Shown here one piece after another: positions 44,426 through 56,409 of a stretch of DNA of 64,000 nt; within the stretch, counting starts at the first letter, position 1, and every line of letters starts with the position of its first letter. Source of the stretch: Streptococcus oralis ATCC 35037. Lineage in GTDB: Bacteria; Bacillota; Bacilli; Lactobacillales; Streptococcaceae. Below the pieces are notes generated by a model. The model was not told the DNA's origin and made no database searches. It saw nothing but the letters and a program-made list of their open reading frames with translations. The stretch lies in NCBI RefSeq assembly GCF_900637025.1, contig NZ_LR134336.1:946001-1010000 (forward strand). The letters run 5' to 3'. The translations under genes were made by a program, and so were the position numbers.

Positions 44426-46711
44426 CTATGAAAGTACCTTCAAGACTGCAACGCTGATATCATCAATCACATTAGACTCTTGAGAACGACTGTTGGACAC
44501 AAGCATTTCAAGATTTCCTGCATTTTCAAAGTAGAAGGAGGTTCCCTTGGCATTAAATACCACCAATAAATGCTCTGCAGCACCGTGAATTTCGTAAACA
44601 ATCCACCCACTATTTTCAGCAGCTGTATGGACGAAGACATGACGATAAACTTCTTCATATGTAGGATAAGAGAAAGCACGCGTTTGTGTTTTTAGACGAA
44701 TAATCTGACGGATAAATTCAATGCTCTCTTGTCTCTCATTGATTAAATCCCAGTTGACCTGGTTGACACTATCTGGAGCATTATAACTATTCATGGCGCG
44801 TTCTCTATCTGCCGGAGTCAGCTCACCATTTTCTCCAGTAGCAAGGAGTTTGGTGCGGCCAAATTCTTGACCCAACTCTATAAAGGACATCCCTTGCATA
44901 AGAACGCTCATCGCTGTTGCTGTCTCAACCTGACGCATAATCTTATCTGAACTGTAATCTGGATGAAGGGTTACTAACAAATCATGCAAGTTGTAATTAT
45001 CATGGGCTTCCACATAGTTAAGAACTTGGTTTGGACTAAGATATGAGCCCAACTCTCGGCTACCAAGAATAGCTTTGGCTACAATCGGTTCTGTAGCTGC
45101 ACCACTAACAAATCCTGCCTTGATTGAACCATAAACTTCTCCTCCTTTGATGGCATCACGCTGATCATCATTGAAGAATCCAATATTTGGCATCTGGTAG
45201 GCATTGTCCTTCTTGGCCTTATCATAAGGCGCAAGACCGATCCCCATATCCCAACCTTCTCCATAGGTGATAATACGTGGATCAACTTCATCAAGTGCCC
45301 AACGAATTGCCTGCATGGTTTTGACATCGTGAATTCCCATCAAGTCAAAACGGAAACCGTCAATATTGTATTCTTTCACCCAATAAAGGAGTGAGTCAAT
45401 CATGTACTTACGGTACATTTCGTGTTCGCTTGCGGTTTCATTTCCAACACCTGTTCCGTTTTGAAAGGTTCCATCTGGATTCATACGATAGTAATAATCA
45501 GGAACAGTTGTTTGGAAAGGTGCATCGACCGTTGAGAAGGTATGGTTATAAACGACATCCATAATGACACCGATTCCTGCATCGTGATATGCCTGAATCA
45601 TGGTCTTGAGGTCTCGAATAACCTGTCCAGGATCATCTGGGTTACTAGAGAAACTTGGTTCTGGGGCATTGTAGTTTTGAGGATCATAACCCCAGTTATA
45701 GGTTACATTTCCGTCCTCGTCGTATTCCTTATGGCGATCAAAGATTGGTTGGAGCTGAACATAATTACAGCCGAGTTCTTTGATATAGTCAAAGGCGGTT
45801 GCTTGGTCGAATTGGTTGGTCGTTCCTGTCTGGGCAGCACCAAGGAAGGTCCCTCGAAGATTTTCTGGAACTCCAGATGTTGGCGATTTTGTAAAATCAC
45901 GAATGTGCATCTCACAGATAACCGCTTTACATGGGTTTTCCAAACGCCAAGGAGCGTCTGTCCCATGCTTGACTTTAAATCCTTCTACCTGTCTATCTTG
46001 CTGAGAGAGAATGACGGAACGTTTCCCGTCAGGGCTTGTAGCAATAGTGTAAGGATCTCGTGTCAAAGTCTGATGGTGTGGAAACTCAATCTGATACTGA
46101 TAAGCTTTACCTGCAAGATTTTCGTCTAAATCTACACTCCAAACACCAATGGTATTGTACTTATGACTGTATGAATAGCTATTCCCACGCTCAAGATTAA
46201 AGGTTTTCCAAATCGGCGCGTCGTTACTTGTATTTTCATAAACGACCACTTGGACTGCTGTAGCGGTTGGAGCCCAGAGTTTAAAGCTTGTCTGGTAGTC
46301 AGAGATACTATACCCCAACTCTCCTTGGTATCCCCAATGGTGATCAAAACTTTCACTGTGAAAGGCTTTATCAAAAGCAAACGGGTTTCGATCTTTATAG
46401 CAAGAACTTGCAATGGCTGGATTTTCAGAATAATAAACCGTCTCATCACCATCCAAAATCCAAACCTCAGTCAACAGTGGATAATAGTTAAACCGTAGGA
46501 GATAATCTTTTGTCTTTCCATCTATTTCGACAGAAAAGGTCAGAGTATCGAGCCTTTCTGCACTTGTAACTGTAAAGGAGAATTTTGCTCCAAAATAGTC
46601 ATTTTCATAATACAAATTTTCTTTAACATCTGCCTGTTTTCTACTGAATGAACAAGCATCATAATCCCCATTTTTTCGGTGAAAATGGATGACTACTGGG
46701 TATCTATACAT
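44426..46711 (-). CDS. pulA: Type I pullulanase (cytoplasmic debranching enzyme)
   Basis: 761 residues without a signal peptide or LPXTG, so intracellular, unlike the large surface pullulanase SpuA. An N-terminal region with CBM48-like YSISDYQTSFKLWAPTA precedes GH13_14 motifs: type I pullulanase signature YNWGYDPQNYN, nucleophile GFRFDLMGIHD, acid YGEGWDMG and VEAHDNYNLHD. Cleaves alpha-1,6 branches of glycogen or imported maltodextrins. An inverted repeat GTGCTGAA / TTCAGCAC (46749-46779) lies upstream. Confidence 0.95.
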   Translation of the reverse strand: MYRYPVVIHFHRKNGDYDACSFSRKQADVKENLYYENDYFGAKFSFTVTSAERLDTLTFSVEIDGKTKDYLLRFNYYPLLTEVWILDGDETVYYSENPAIASSCYKDRNPFAFDKAFHSESFDHHWGYQGELGYSISDYQTSFKLWAPTATAVQVVVYENTSNDAPIWKTFNLERGNSYSYSHKYNTIGVWSVDLDENLAGKAYQYQIEFPHHQTLTRDPYTIATSPDGKRSVILSQQDRQVEGFKVKHGTDAPWRLENPCKAVICEMHIRDFTKSPTSGVPENLRGTFLGAAQTGTTNQFDQATAFDYIKELGCNYVQLQPIFDRHKEYDEDGNVTYNWGYDPQNYNAPEPSFSSNPDDPGQVIRDLKTMIQAYHDAGIGVIMDVVYNHTFSTVDAPFQTTVPDYYYRMNPDGTFQNGTGVGNETASEHEMYRKYMIDSLLYWVKEYNIDGFRFDLMGIHDVKTMQAIRWALDEVDPRIITYGEGWDMGIGLAPYDKAKKDNAYQMPNIGFFNDDQRDAIKGGEVYGSIKAGFVSGAATEPIVAKAILGSRELGSYLSPNQVLNYVEAHDNYNLHDLLVTLHPDYSSDKIMRQVETATAMSVLMQGMSFIELGQEFGRTKLLATGENGELTPADRERAMNSYNAPDSVNQVNWDLINERQESIEFIRQIIRLKTQTRAFSYPTYEEVYRHVFVHTAAENSGWIVYEIHGAAEHLLVVFNAKGTSFYFENAGNLEMLVSNSRSQESNVIDDISVAVLKVLS

Positions 46712-46862
46712 TTCTTTTCCTAATTCCTAATTTCAATTTTTTTATGTAGTGCTGAAGAATTTAGCGGGAATTTCAGCACAATAGAGAATAGCATTAATAG
46801 ATATAAAAACACATCAGGAGAGATAGTTTCAGACTATCTAACATCTAGTTTTCAACTATTCT

Positions 46863-48836
<1,974 letters not shown>

Positions 48837-48841
48837 CAAAG

Positions 48842-48870
48842 CAAGCCCTCCTCACAATAGAGAAGGGCTG
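48842..48870 (-). terminator. Possible terminator of the MFS gene
   Basis: Stem AGCCCTTCTC / GAGGAGGGCT (one G-T pair, 6-nt loop), followed on the - strand by TGCTTTG; the T run is weak. Confidence 0.5.
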
Positions 48871-48910
48871 AAAAATGGTTTGTAGTGTAATATTTTCTTA
48901 AAAAGAGAAA

Positions 48911-50089
48911 TTATAACTCTTTATCAAAATGACCTCGCACATAAACGAGGGAGAAACAAGACAGGACAATAACCCCGCTTCCAATTATCAGAAAAGAAGA
49001 GAGATGGACACTTAGTAGCACCGTCATAAAGCCTTTTGCAATCGGCATAAATAGGATGGCTAAGGTAAAAATGGTGCTTAGTACTCTTCCCAAGTATTCC
49101 CCCTCAACCTTGGTTTGCACCTGAGTAAAAAAGTGAATATTAAATATCGTCATAAACAGTTCACAAACTAAATTTCCAGAAAAGGAAAGAAAAGTTGGCA
49201 ATGGTAACCCCATCATAAAAACTCCAACTCCAGTCAAGGCCAATAGAATCAAAAGATTATAAACACCTGCCTTTATTTTGTTAGCTAGAAGAGCTCCGAT
49301 AATCGAACCAATAGCGCCCATAGTCAAAATAGTTGCATAAGCTCCTTCTACCCCGTAAAGTCTATTTGAAAAAGGGAGGAGAAATTCAAAAGCTGCAAAA
49401 AAGAAATTAACACTCGAAGCTACTACCAAAAGGAAAAAGATCTCTTTCTGGCGCCAAATATAGCGAATTCCTTCTTTCATATCAGCAAAAATATTTTTCC
49501 AGCTGAAAGTCTTTTTCTCTTGTTCCTGAGTCTCTTTTTGGGGGAGAAAAGCTACTAAAGTAAATGCAATGAAAAAGCTAATGGCATCTAAAACAAGCGT
49601 CATATGGAGACTGGCAAATTGTAAAACGAGGAAAGAAAGTATAGGGGAGCTAACACCTACAACCTGCAAAACTAACTCCAAGCGAGAGTTATAGGTCACT
49701 ATCTCGTTTTTCTCTACAACCTCAGTTATAATGGCTTTGTTAGCTGTACGAGAAAATGCAAAGGCAATCGCCTGAACAATATTGGCAAAAATCAAGGCAG
49801 CAATCATCAAGCTATCATTTCTGATGAAAGAAATAGCTAAGCAAAGAAGGCCACAAATCAAGTCTGTCGTCATCAAAATTTTGCGACGCGAAAAGCGGTC
49901 TGAAATCACTCCGCCAAAGGGATTGACCAGAATCGATGTGACGAGTTCAGAAATTTGATAAATCCCAAGAACAGTCTGCCCTATCGTTCCCATTGATGCC
50001 AACCAAACACTGTTTCCATAATCATAGAGCATATTTCCTATTTTATTAATAGCACCACGACTAATCAACTGGATTACATGTCGATTCAT
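48911..50089 (-). CDS. MFS exporter
   Basis: About 392 residues from the ATG at 50089, which has AGAGGAG 8 bp upstream. Twelve predicted membrane segments and the MFS loop GGVISDRFSRRKILM between helices 2 and 3. Similar in layout to MefE/enterobactin-exporter-type drug:H+ antiporters; substrate unknown. It lies 80 bp downstream of the broken Rgg regulator on the same strand, and Rgg proteins often control an adjacent exporter. Confidence 0.9.
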   Translation of the reverse strand: MNRHVIQLISRGAINKIGNMLYDYGNSVWLASMGTIGQTVLGIYQISELVTSILVNPFGGVISDRFSRRKILMTTDLICGLLCLAISFIRNDSLMIAALIFANIVQAIAFAFSRTANKAIITEVVEKNEIVTYNSRLELVLQVVGVSSPILSFLVLQFASLHMTLVLDAISFFIAFTLVAFLPQKETQEQEKKTFSWKNIFADMKEGIRYIWRQKEIFFLLVVASSVNFFFAAFEFLLPFSNRLYGVEGAYATILTMGAIGSIIGALLANKIKAGVYNLLILLALTGVGVFMMGLPLPTFLSFSGNLVCELFMTIFNIHFFTQVQTKVEGEYLGRVLSTIFTLAILFMPIAKGFMTVLLSVHLSSFLIIGSGVIVLSCFSLVYVRGHFDKEL

Positions 50090-50169
50090 ATAAAAAGCTC
50101 CTCTCAAATTTTTAAACTATTGTATCAAAGCTGAAAGGAGTCTCTTTATTTTTCCCTTATTTGGGAAAT

Positions 50170-51033
50170 TTAAGCATTTACAAATTTTTCATAATGTTCC
50201 TGATAGTAAGCCACTTGCTCTGGAAGTCCAAGCACATCAAAAATATGCATAGCCTCCTGCATCTGACTACAACCCTCTTCTTTCAAGTCTCTCTGGTAGA
50301 GGGCGAAACCTTTGAGATAATGGAAGATATTGCGCTCATAAAGCTTGATACCATTTCCAATCAACTTCTCTACATAGCCCTCAAAATAGTCCGCATCCGC
50401 AAAGGATCGATTTTCCAAACAATGCTGGTAACAGTTAAGAGCTAAGATCAAAACAAGTTTTCGATGACGACCAATTTCTTTGTAGTAGTCTTCCCTCTCC
50501 ATCACTTCTCTGCCAATCCGAGCCACATAGTCCACATTGTAGAAAGTATAGAGATTACCGAAAAGAATCAACTCATACATGGTCCATTCTTCTGTTTGGA
50601 AAAGATAATCCGCCACCTTATCCAAATCACTCTGACTCATCGTGTAACGAGCATCTCTTTGACAAATCAGTCCTTGTAGCAGAATCCAATTCAGCTCAAA
50701 ATAGAGGGGATTGGTCGAACTCTTTGCTTTCTCAAGCTATTCCATTTGAAGCTTTTGAAAACCAGCAATATCATTTGAGTAGTAAAGCGGAATAATCTGT
50801 GCCATCAAGGCAACATGTTCATGATTTTGAAAATCCCTAGCCTTGTCCATGAAATTTTCAATAGTCACATGAATATTATCCAGAATCTCAAAGAAACGGG
50901 AAACTGCTAAATCAGACTCACCAAGCTCAAAGCGAGATAACTGAGAGGTCGAGCAAGAATCGCCCGCTGCTTCCTTTAAAGAGTAGTTCCCACTGGTTCG
51001 AAATTCACGAAATACCTTTCCAAGATGTTCCAT
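50170..51033 (-). pseudogene. Rgg/MutR-family transcriptional regulator interrupted by an in-frame TAG
   Basis: One continuous frame of 287 codons encodes a typical Rgg regulator. An N-terminal Xre-type helix-turn-helix (EHLGKVFREFRTSGNYSLKE ... SQLSRFELGESDL) is followed by the TPR-like peptide-binding domain (FNVDYVARIG-type segments, ending YQEHYEKFVNA). Codon 99 is TAG (QME-stop-LEKAKSST), splitting it into a 98-residue N-terminal piece (51033-50737) and a remainder with internal ATGs. No frameshift is involved. It starts 3 bp after the ABC-F stop. A sequencing error is the main alternative. Confidence 0.85.
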
Positions 51034-51036
51034 TTT

Positions 51037-52938
51037 TTACACCTGCTCCGATAATTCTTCCCACTCAAACATAGCTTCTTCCTGACGATGGCTGATTTTT
51101 TCCAGTTCAGCCTGCATCTCCATGAGTTTTTCAGCGTCATTGGTTTCCAACATTTGTTCAGAGATGGCTTGGCTTTTACTTTCTAGTTCTTCGATTTCAG
51201 ATTCTAAACTTTCGATTTGTCGCATGAGTTTGCGGGCTTCTTTCTGACTTTCTTTCTGAGCCTGATAATCATTAACTGGACTTTCTTCTTTTTCTTGATT
51301 GCTAGTTGAAGCTTCCGCTGTCTGAATCGCTTCTACTTCTGCTTTCTTTTCAACATAGTAGTCGTAATCCCCAAGGTAGAGGGTTGAACCATTTTCGGAC
51401 AATTCCAAAATATGAGTGGCTACACGATTGATAAAGTAACGGTCGTGACTGACGAAAAGAAGGGTCCCATCAAAGTCAATCAAGGCATTTTCTAGCACTT
51501 CCTTGCTATCAATATCCAAGTGGTTGGTCGGCTCGTCAAGAATTAAAAAGTTGTTGTTTTCCATAGAAAGTTTGGCAAGTAACAAACGAGCTTTCTCGCC
51601 ACCTGACAGCATGCCAACTGATTTTTTAACATCATCTCCTGAGAAAAGGAAGGCACCTAGGCGGTTGCGGATTTCAACTTCTGGTGTCAGTTTAAAATCA
51701 TTCCAAAGTTCATCCAGAACAGTATTACTTGGTGTCAACTTGCTTTGAGTCTGGTCATAGTAGCCAACCTCAACATTGGCACCAAAACGCTTCTCTCCCT
51801 TGATAAAAGGGATCTGGTCCACAATAGACTTGATAAAGGTTGACTTCCCAATGCCATTTGGTCCGACAATCGCAACAGCATTCATCTTACGAAGGTCTAG
51901 GTTGATAGGTTCTGACAATATTTCCCCATCATAGCCAATGGCCGCATTTTCAACGGTTAAAACGATATTACCTGATGTTTTTTCAGACTGGAAGGTCATA
52001 TTGGCTGCTTTCTTACCAGCTTCCGGCTTGTCCAAACGCTCCATTTTTTCCAGTTGTTTACGGCGAGATTGGGCACGTTTGGTCGTTGAAGCACGGACTA
52101 GATTGCGATTGACAAAGTCTTCTAGAGCCGCGATTTCCTTCTGTTGCTTTTCATAGTTTTTTGCCTCAGTAGCTAACTTTTGCTCCTTTAACTCAACAAA
52201 ACGAGAGTAATTGCCTACATAACGATCCAAGGAATGCTTAGTTAAATCGAGTGTAACCGTCGCAACCTTGTCCAAAAAGTAACGGTCGTGACTGACAATA
52301 ATGAGGGCGCCGCTATAATTTACTAGGTAATTTTCCAACCAGGCAATGGTTTCGATATCCAAGTGGTTGGTTGGCTCGTCCAAGACCAAGAGATTTGGTT
52401 TTTCAAGGAGCATTTTGGCCAGAGCCAGACGAGTATTTTGACCACCTGAAAGCTCAGCAATTTTCATCTGCCACATAGACTCGTCAAACTTGAAACCATT
52501 CAAGATAGCGCGGATATCAGCTTCGTAGGTAAAGCCACCAGCCTGACGGAAATTCTCTGATAAACGATCATAATCCGCCATCAGTTTATCTAGATCTTCA
52601 CCATACTTTTCACCCATCTCCAACTCCATCTGACGCAGTTGTGTCTCTGTCCGACGCAAGTCATCAAAGACATAGAGCATTTCATCATAAATGGTATTTT
52701 CAGACTCAAAACGGCTATCTTGGGCTAGGTAAGACAGAGAAATATCTTTTTTCTTATTGATTTCTCCACTAGTTGGCTCCTCTTCTCCAACCAAAATCTT
52801 TAAAAGAGTAGACTTACCTGCACCATTTTTCCCAATAAGAGCAATTCGGTCTCGTTCATCTACTTGCAGGTTGATATGTTCAAAGAGAACCTCACCAGCA
52901 AAAGATCGTTCAATTTTATTAGCTTGTAAAATAATCAT
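51037..52938 (-). CDS. ABC-F family ATPase (YdiF/Uup-type)
   Basis: 633 residues with two ABC domains and no membrane segments: Walker A GKNGAGKST and GPNGIGKST, signatures LSGGQ and LSGGE, Walker B LVLDEPTNHLD and LILDEPTNHLD. The inter-domain linker (about 240-320, FVNRNLVRASTTKRAQSRRK) and a C-terminal coiled coil (about 555-630) are the ribosome-binding parts of ABC-F factors. Probably a translation factor; an antibiotic-resistance role cannot be excluded. A -10 hexamer ends 6 bp before the ATG. Confidence 0.92.
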   Translation of the reverse strand: MIILQANKIERSFAGEVLFEHINLQVDERDRIALIGKNGAGKSTLLKILVGEEEPTSGEINKKKDISLSYLAQDSRFESENTIYDEMLYVFDDLRRTETQLRQMELEMGEKYGEDLDKLMADYDRLSENFRQAGGFTYEADIRAILNGFKFDESMWQMKIAELSGGQNTRLALAKMLLEKPNLLVLDEPTNHLDIETIAWLENYLVNYSGALIIVSHDRYFLDKVATVTLDLTKHSLDRYVGNYSRFVELKEQKLATEAKNYEKQQKEIAALEDFVNRNLVRASTTKRAQSRRKQLEKMERLDKPEAGKKAANMTFQSEKTSGNIVLTVENAAIGYDGEILSEPINLDLRKMNAVAIVGPNGIGKSTFIKSIVDQIPFIKGEKRFGANVEVGYYDQTQSKLTPSNTVLDELWNDFKLTPEVEIRNRLGAFLFSGDDVKKSVGMLSGGEKARLLLAKLSMENNNFLILDEPTNHLDIDSKEVLENALIDFDGTLLFVSHDRYFINRVATHILELSENGSTLYLGDYDYYVEKKAEVEAIQTAEASTSNQEKEESPVNDYQAQKESQKEARKLMRQIESLESEIEELESKSQAISEQMLETNDAEKLMEMQAELEKISHRQEEAMFEWEELSEQV

Positions 52939-52944
52939 ATCTCT

Positions 52945-52973
52945 ATTTTACTATCTTTTTCTCTTTTGCACAA
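52945..52973 (-). promoter_or_regulatory. Promoter of the ABC-F gene
   Basis: -35 TTGTGC (52968-52973), 17-bp spacer, -10 TAAAAT (52945-52950). The ATG follows after 6 bp (AGAGAT), so a leaderless or ultra-short-leader mRNA is expected. Confidence 0.6.
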
Positions 52974-52984
52974 TTGCAAGGAAA

Positions 52985-53012
52985 AAAGTTCGAGTCATAA
53001 ACCCGAACCTTT
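52985..53012 (-). terminator. Terminator of the lipoprotein gene
   Basis: AGGTTCGGGT / ACTCGAACTT stem (two G-T pairs) followed by TTTTTT on the - strand, about 5 bp past the stop. Confidence 0.78.
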
Positions 53013-53016
53013 TATA

Positions 53017-54171
53017 TTAGTATCCAATGCCTCCACGGAATGTGCGAGCCATATCTTTTAAGTCATAGTTTTTAGAAGAGGTATCGATGGTCCATTTTCC
53101 ATCTTTCTTGGTCATTTTAATTTCATAACCCTCTTTCTTCATATTATCACTAGTGTCTAGTGGAGTTGAATCAAATTGACTTGGTGCATTTTCTAAAATG
53201 TACTTCTCACCAGCTTTCATAGCTTCTGAGTAGTTGCTATATTTACCTTTGTTTTCTTCGTAGAATTTACGACTCAATTCATGAACATTCAAGTTATCCA
53301 AGTCGATTGTTTCTGGTCTAACATAAACAACAGCATAATCAGGTAAGTATGTCTTCACCTTGTAATCAACTTTTGCTCTCTTAGCATTTGCTTTGATGTA
53401 GGCATCTGCGAATGTTCTAAGTTCTGAATCAGATGGTTTGTAGTTATAGAAGCCTTTTCCGAACGATTCTGTAAATTTCTTGATAAACTCTTCTTTATCA
53501 GCTTTCGCATCGTTTGTGAATTCAGCACTATTATCAGAAGATTTTTTATCATCAGCAAGCGCAACAACTTGCGACTTATTATCAGTAGCACTTAGGTTCG
53601 TTCCACCACCAGAACTTTCCCCATTGAGGTAAACAGCATCGACATATTTTTTCATTACATCTTTCGCTTCATCAATATGATCTTCGTACTGACTTGGATC
53701 CACCTTGATTGCTACATCGTTATTCTTTTTAGAATTTTCTTTGATGTCATCGTAAAAGCTAGGTGCGAAGTGGAGTTCATACTTAGCGTTCTTGTCGACT
53801 TCATATACTACATAACCAGCAACGCTCTTTCCTTTAGAAAGACTATCACCATATGACATAAATTTAGTTTTACTGTCGCTTTCGTAGATTTGAATTGGTT
53901 GTAATTTTTCATCTTTTTCATTATAAAGCGTAATATCTTGGCTAGTAAAACTAAACTGTTTATCACGATTGTTCTTGATTTCGACTTGAAGCGCAAGGTA
54001 GCTTGAAGATGAATCTTCATCTTTAGGCAATACAAACATACCGTCTTTTACTGAAACTTCAAAGTTTGAGTTCGAGGCAGTACCATTGTCGCTTGCTTTT
54101 TTTTGAGCTCCACAAGCAACAAGTGCTAAAGCTGATAAAAGCAAAGCAGAATGCTTAAGAATTTTTTTCAT
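53017..54171 (-). CDS. Surface lipoprotein with DUF4352/DUF5105-like domains
   Basis: 384 residues. Signal peptide with lipobox LVAC (Cys20), so membrane-anchored on the outside. Residues about 35-165 resemble a DUF4352/Telomeric-type immunoglobulin-like domain (YLALQVEIKNNRDKQFSF); after a Ser/Gly/Asp-rich linker (about 185-225), the C-terminal 160 residues resemble DUF5105 (FTESFGKGFYNY ... KKDGKWTIDTSSKNY). Function unknown. Own promoter and terminator. Confidence 0.8.
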   Translation of the reverse strand: MKKILKHSALLLSALALVACGAQKKASDNGTASNSNFEVSVKDGMFVLPKDEDSSSSYLALQVEIKNNRDKQFSFTSQDITLYNEKDEKLQPIQIYESDSKTKFMSYGDSLSKGKSVAGYVVYEVDKNAKYELHFAPSFYDDIKENSKKNNDVAIKVDPSQYEDHIDEAKDVMKKYVDAVYLNGESSGGGTNLSATDNKSQVVALADDKKSSDNSAEFTNDAKADKEEFIKKFTESFGKGFYNYKPSDSELRTFADAYIKANAKRAKVDYKVKTYLPDYAVVYVRPETIDLDNLNVHELSRKFYEENKGKYSNYSEAMKAGEKYILENAPSQFDSTPLDTSDNMKKEGYEIKMTKKDGKWTIDTSSKNYDLKDMARTFRGGIGY

Positions 54172-54199
54172 AATGGATTCTCCTTTAATGATTTACTAT

Positions 54200-54227
54200 A
54201 TTTTACCATACGCCCTATAAAATTCAA
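54200..54227 (-). promoter_or_regulatory. Lipoprotein gene promoter
   Basis: -35 TTGAAT (54222-54227), 16-bp spacer, extended -10 TGG-TAAAAT (54200-54205), then AAAGGAG before the ATG. Confidence 0.65.
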
Positions 54228-54513
54228 AACAGAAACCAGATATTTTCAAAATATCTTAAATTTATAGAGTTTTAACTTAAATTTTTCTATCTGTTCATTT
54301 GATACATTAAAGGATTCTTTATAAAAAGAATAGAATACAATATTGACGATTTACTTTATTTAATCATTCCACAAAAATACTATAAACTTTTAATATTTTA
54401 AAAAATTAGATAATTGATTTTCATCGCTAACTTAGTATAAGTAAGCACAGTACTCACCATTTAACCACAAAAAAGAAAAAGTAAATTTCCTACATTTTAA
54501 GTTATGCTAACGT

Positions 54514-54542
54514 TTTACTAAAATGTCAAATCGTGATATAAT
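54514..54542 (+). promoter_or_regulatory. pgm promoter
   Basis: -35 TTTACT (54514-54519), 17-bp spacer, extended -10 TGA-TATAAT (54534-54542). A near-cre sequence ATGAAAGCGATTAAA (54541-54555, one mismatch to consensus) overlaps the transcription start. Confidence 0.7.
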
Positions 54543-54579
54543 GAAAGCGATTAAAGCAAATAAACAAAGGAGACACTCT

Positions 54580-56298
54580 ATGACTTACCAAGAAAATTAT
54601 CAAAAATGGGTCGATTTTGCTAACCTTCCAGACTACCTTCGTCAAGATTTAGAAAATATGGACGAAAAAACTAAGGAAGATGCCTTTTATACCAATCTTG
54701 AATTTGGTACTGCTGGTATGCGTGGTTTGATCGGTGCTGGTACAAACCGCATCAACATCTACGTTGTTCGTCAAGCCACCGAAGGTTTGGCTCGTTTGAT
54801 TGAGTCAAAAGGCGGAAATGAAAAAGAACGTGGTGTAGCAATTGCCTACGATAGCCGTCACTTCTCACCTGAGTTTGCCTTTGAATCTGCTGCAGTTCTT
54901 GCAAAACATGGTATCAAATCTTACGTATTTGAAAGCCTCCGTCCAACTCCAGAACTGTCATTTGCAGTTCGTTACCTCAACTGTTTCGCAGGTATCATGA
55001 TTACTGCCAGTCACAACCCTGCTCCATTTAACGGTTACAAGGTTTATGGTGAAGACGGTGGACAAATGCCTCCACATGATGCAGATGCTTTGACAACTTA
55101 CATTCGTGCAATCGAAAATCCATTCGCTGTGGAAGTTGCTGATGTCGAAGCTGAAAAAGCTTCTGGCTTGATTGAAGTTATCGGCGAAGCTGTTGATGTA
55201 GAATACCTTAAAGAAGTTAAAGACGTAAACATCAATCCAACCTTGATTGAAGAATTCGGTAAAGACATGAAGATTGTCTACACACCACTTCATGGTACGG
55301 GTGAAATGTTGGCTCGTCGTGCTCTTGCTCAAGCAGGATTTGACTCTGTTCAAGTTGTTGAAGCACAAGCAACTGCTGATCCTGACTTCTCAACTGTAAA
55401 ATCTCCAAACCCAGAAAGCCAAGCAGCCTTCGCACTTGCTGAAGAACTTGGTCGTCAAGTTGGTGCAGATGTGCTTGTTGCAACTGACCCTGACGCTGAC
55501 CGTGTTGGTGTTGAAGTTCTTCAAAAAGATGGAAGCTACCTCAACCTTTCAGGTAACCAAATCGGCGCTATCATGGCTAAATACATCTTGGAAGCCCACA
55601 AAAATGCTGGAACTCTTCCTGAAAATGCAGCCCTATGTAAATCTATCGTATCAACTGACTTGGTAACGAAGATTACTGAAAGCTACGGCGCAACTATGTT
55701 CAACGTTTTGACAGGTTTCAAATTTATCGCTGAAAAAATCCAAGAATTCGAAGAAAAACACAATCACACTTACATGATGGGATTTGAAGAAAGCTTCGGT
55801 TACTTGATCAAACCATTCGTACGTGATAAAGACGCCATCCAAGCCGTTCTTGTCGTTGCTGAGCTTGCTGCCTACTACCGTTCACGTGGTTTGACACTTG
55901 CTGACGGTATCGAAGAAATCTACAAAGAATACGGCTACTACGCTGAAAAGACCATCTCTGTTACCCTTTCTGGTGTTGATGGTGCTGAACAAATCAAATC
56001 GATTATGGCTAAGTTCCGTAACAATGCTCCAAAAGAATGGAACGCAACAGCTATCACTGTCGTAGAAGACTTCAAGGCTCAAACTGCTACTGCTGCTGAC
56101 GGTACTGTTACAAACTTGACAACTCCTCCAAGTGATGTTTTGAAATACACTCTTGCGGATGGTTCTTGGATTGCAGTTCGCCCTTCAGGTACAGAACCAA
56201 AAATCAAGTTCTACATTGCCGTTGTGGGTGAAAGCAACGAAGATTCACAAGCTAAGATTGCCAACATCGAAGCAGAAATCAATGCGTTTGTTAAATAA
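54580..56298 (+). CDS. pgm: Phosphoglucomutase (phosphohexomutase family)
   Basis: 572 residues from the ATG at 54580, with AAAGGAG 7 bp upstream; the frame extends to an ATG at 54523, but that lies upstream of the -10 box. Interconverts glucose-6- and glucose-1-phosphate, feeding UDP-glucose for capsule/lipoteichoic acid and ADP-glucose for glycogen. Phosphoserine loop TASHNPAPFNGYKVY, metal loop ATDPDADRVG, sugar loop GFEESFGYL and phosphate-binding RPSGTEPKIKFY. Strong codon bias. Confidence 0.97.
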   Translation: MTYQENYQKWVDFANLPDYLRQDLENMDEKTKEDAFYTNLEFGTAGMRGLIGAGTNRINIYVVRQATEGLARLIESKGGNEKERGVAIAYDSRHFSPEFAFESAAVLAKHGIKSYVFESLRPTPELSFAVRYLNCFAGIMITASHNPAPFNGYKVYGEDGGQMPPHDADALTTYIRAIENPFAVEVADVEAEKASGLIEVIGEAVDVEYLKEVKDVNINPTLIEEFGKDMKIVYTPLHGTGEMLARRALAQAGFDSVQVVEAQATADPDFSTVKSPNPESQAAFALAEELGRQVGADVLVATDPDADRVGVEVLQKDGSYLNLSGNQIGAIMAKYILEAHKNAGTLPENAALCKSIVSTDLVTKITESYGATMFNVLTGFKFIAEKIQEFEEKHNHTYMMGFEESFGYLIKPFVRDKDAIQAVLVVAELAAYYRSRGLTLADGIEEIYKEYGYYAEKTISVTLSGVDGAEQIKSIMAKFRNNAPKEWNATAITVVEDFKAQTATAADGTVTNLTTPPSDVLKYTLADGSWIAVRPSGTEPKIKFYIAVVGESNEDSQAKIANIEAEINAFVK

Positions 56299-56306
56299 GA
56301 AATTAT

Positions 56307-56339
56307 AAAAGATGAGACCAACCAATCTCATCTTTTTTT
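56307..56339 (+). terminator. Terminator of pgm
   Basis: 11-bp stem AAAAGATGAGA / TCTCATCTTTT with an 8-nt loop, followed by T. Confidence 0.9.
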
Positions 56340-56409
56340 CGTATCAAATCTAAGCATTTTTAGAAACTTTATGGCATACTAGACTTATCAATGAAAGCGA
56401 GGTAATCTC

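Larger units (their letters stand above)
54172..54579. other. Intergenic region between divergent lipoprotein and pgm genes
   Basis: 408 bp, strongly AT-rich. It contains the lipoprotein promoter (54200-54227, - strand) and the pgm promoter (54514-54542, + strand). The 285 bp between them show no ORF, hairpin or repeat that I can support. Confidence 0.6.

Noticed and set aside
45542..46129. 195-codon + strand open frame opposite pulA
   Set aside because: Exact antisense of a strongly conserved gene; composition follows pulA codons, no ribosome site, no family resemblance.
46820..46842. Terminator after ligA (GATAGT/ACTATC stem)
   Set aside because: Short stem and no T run on the - strand.
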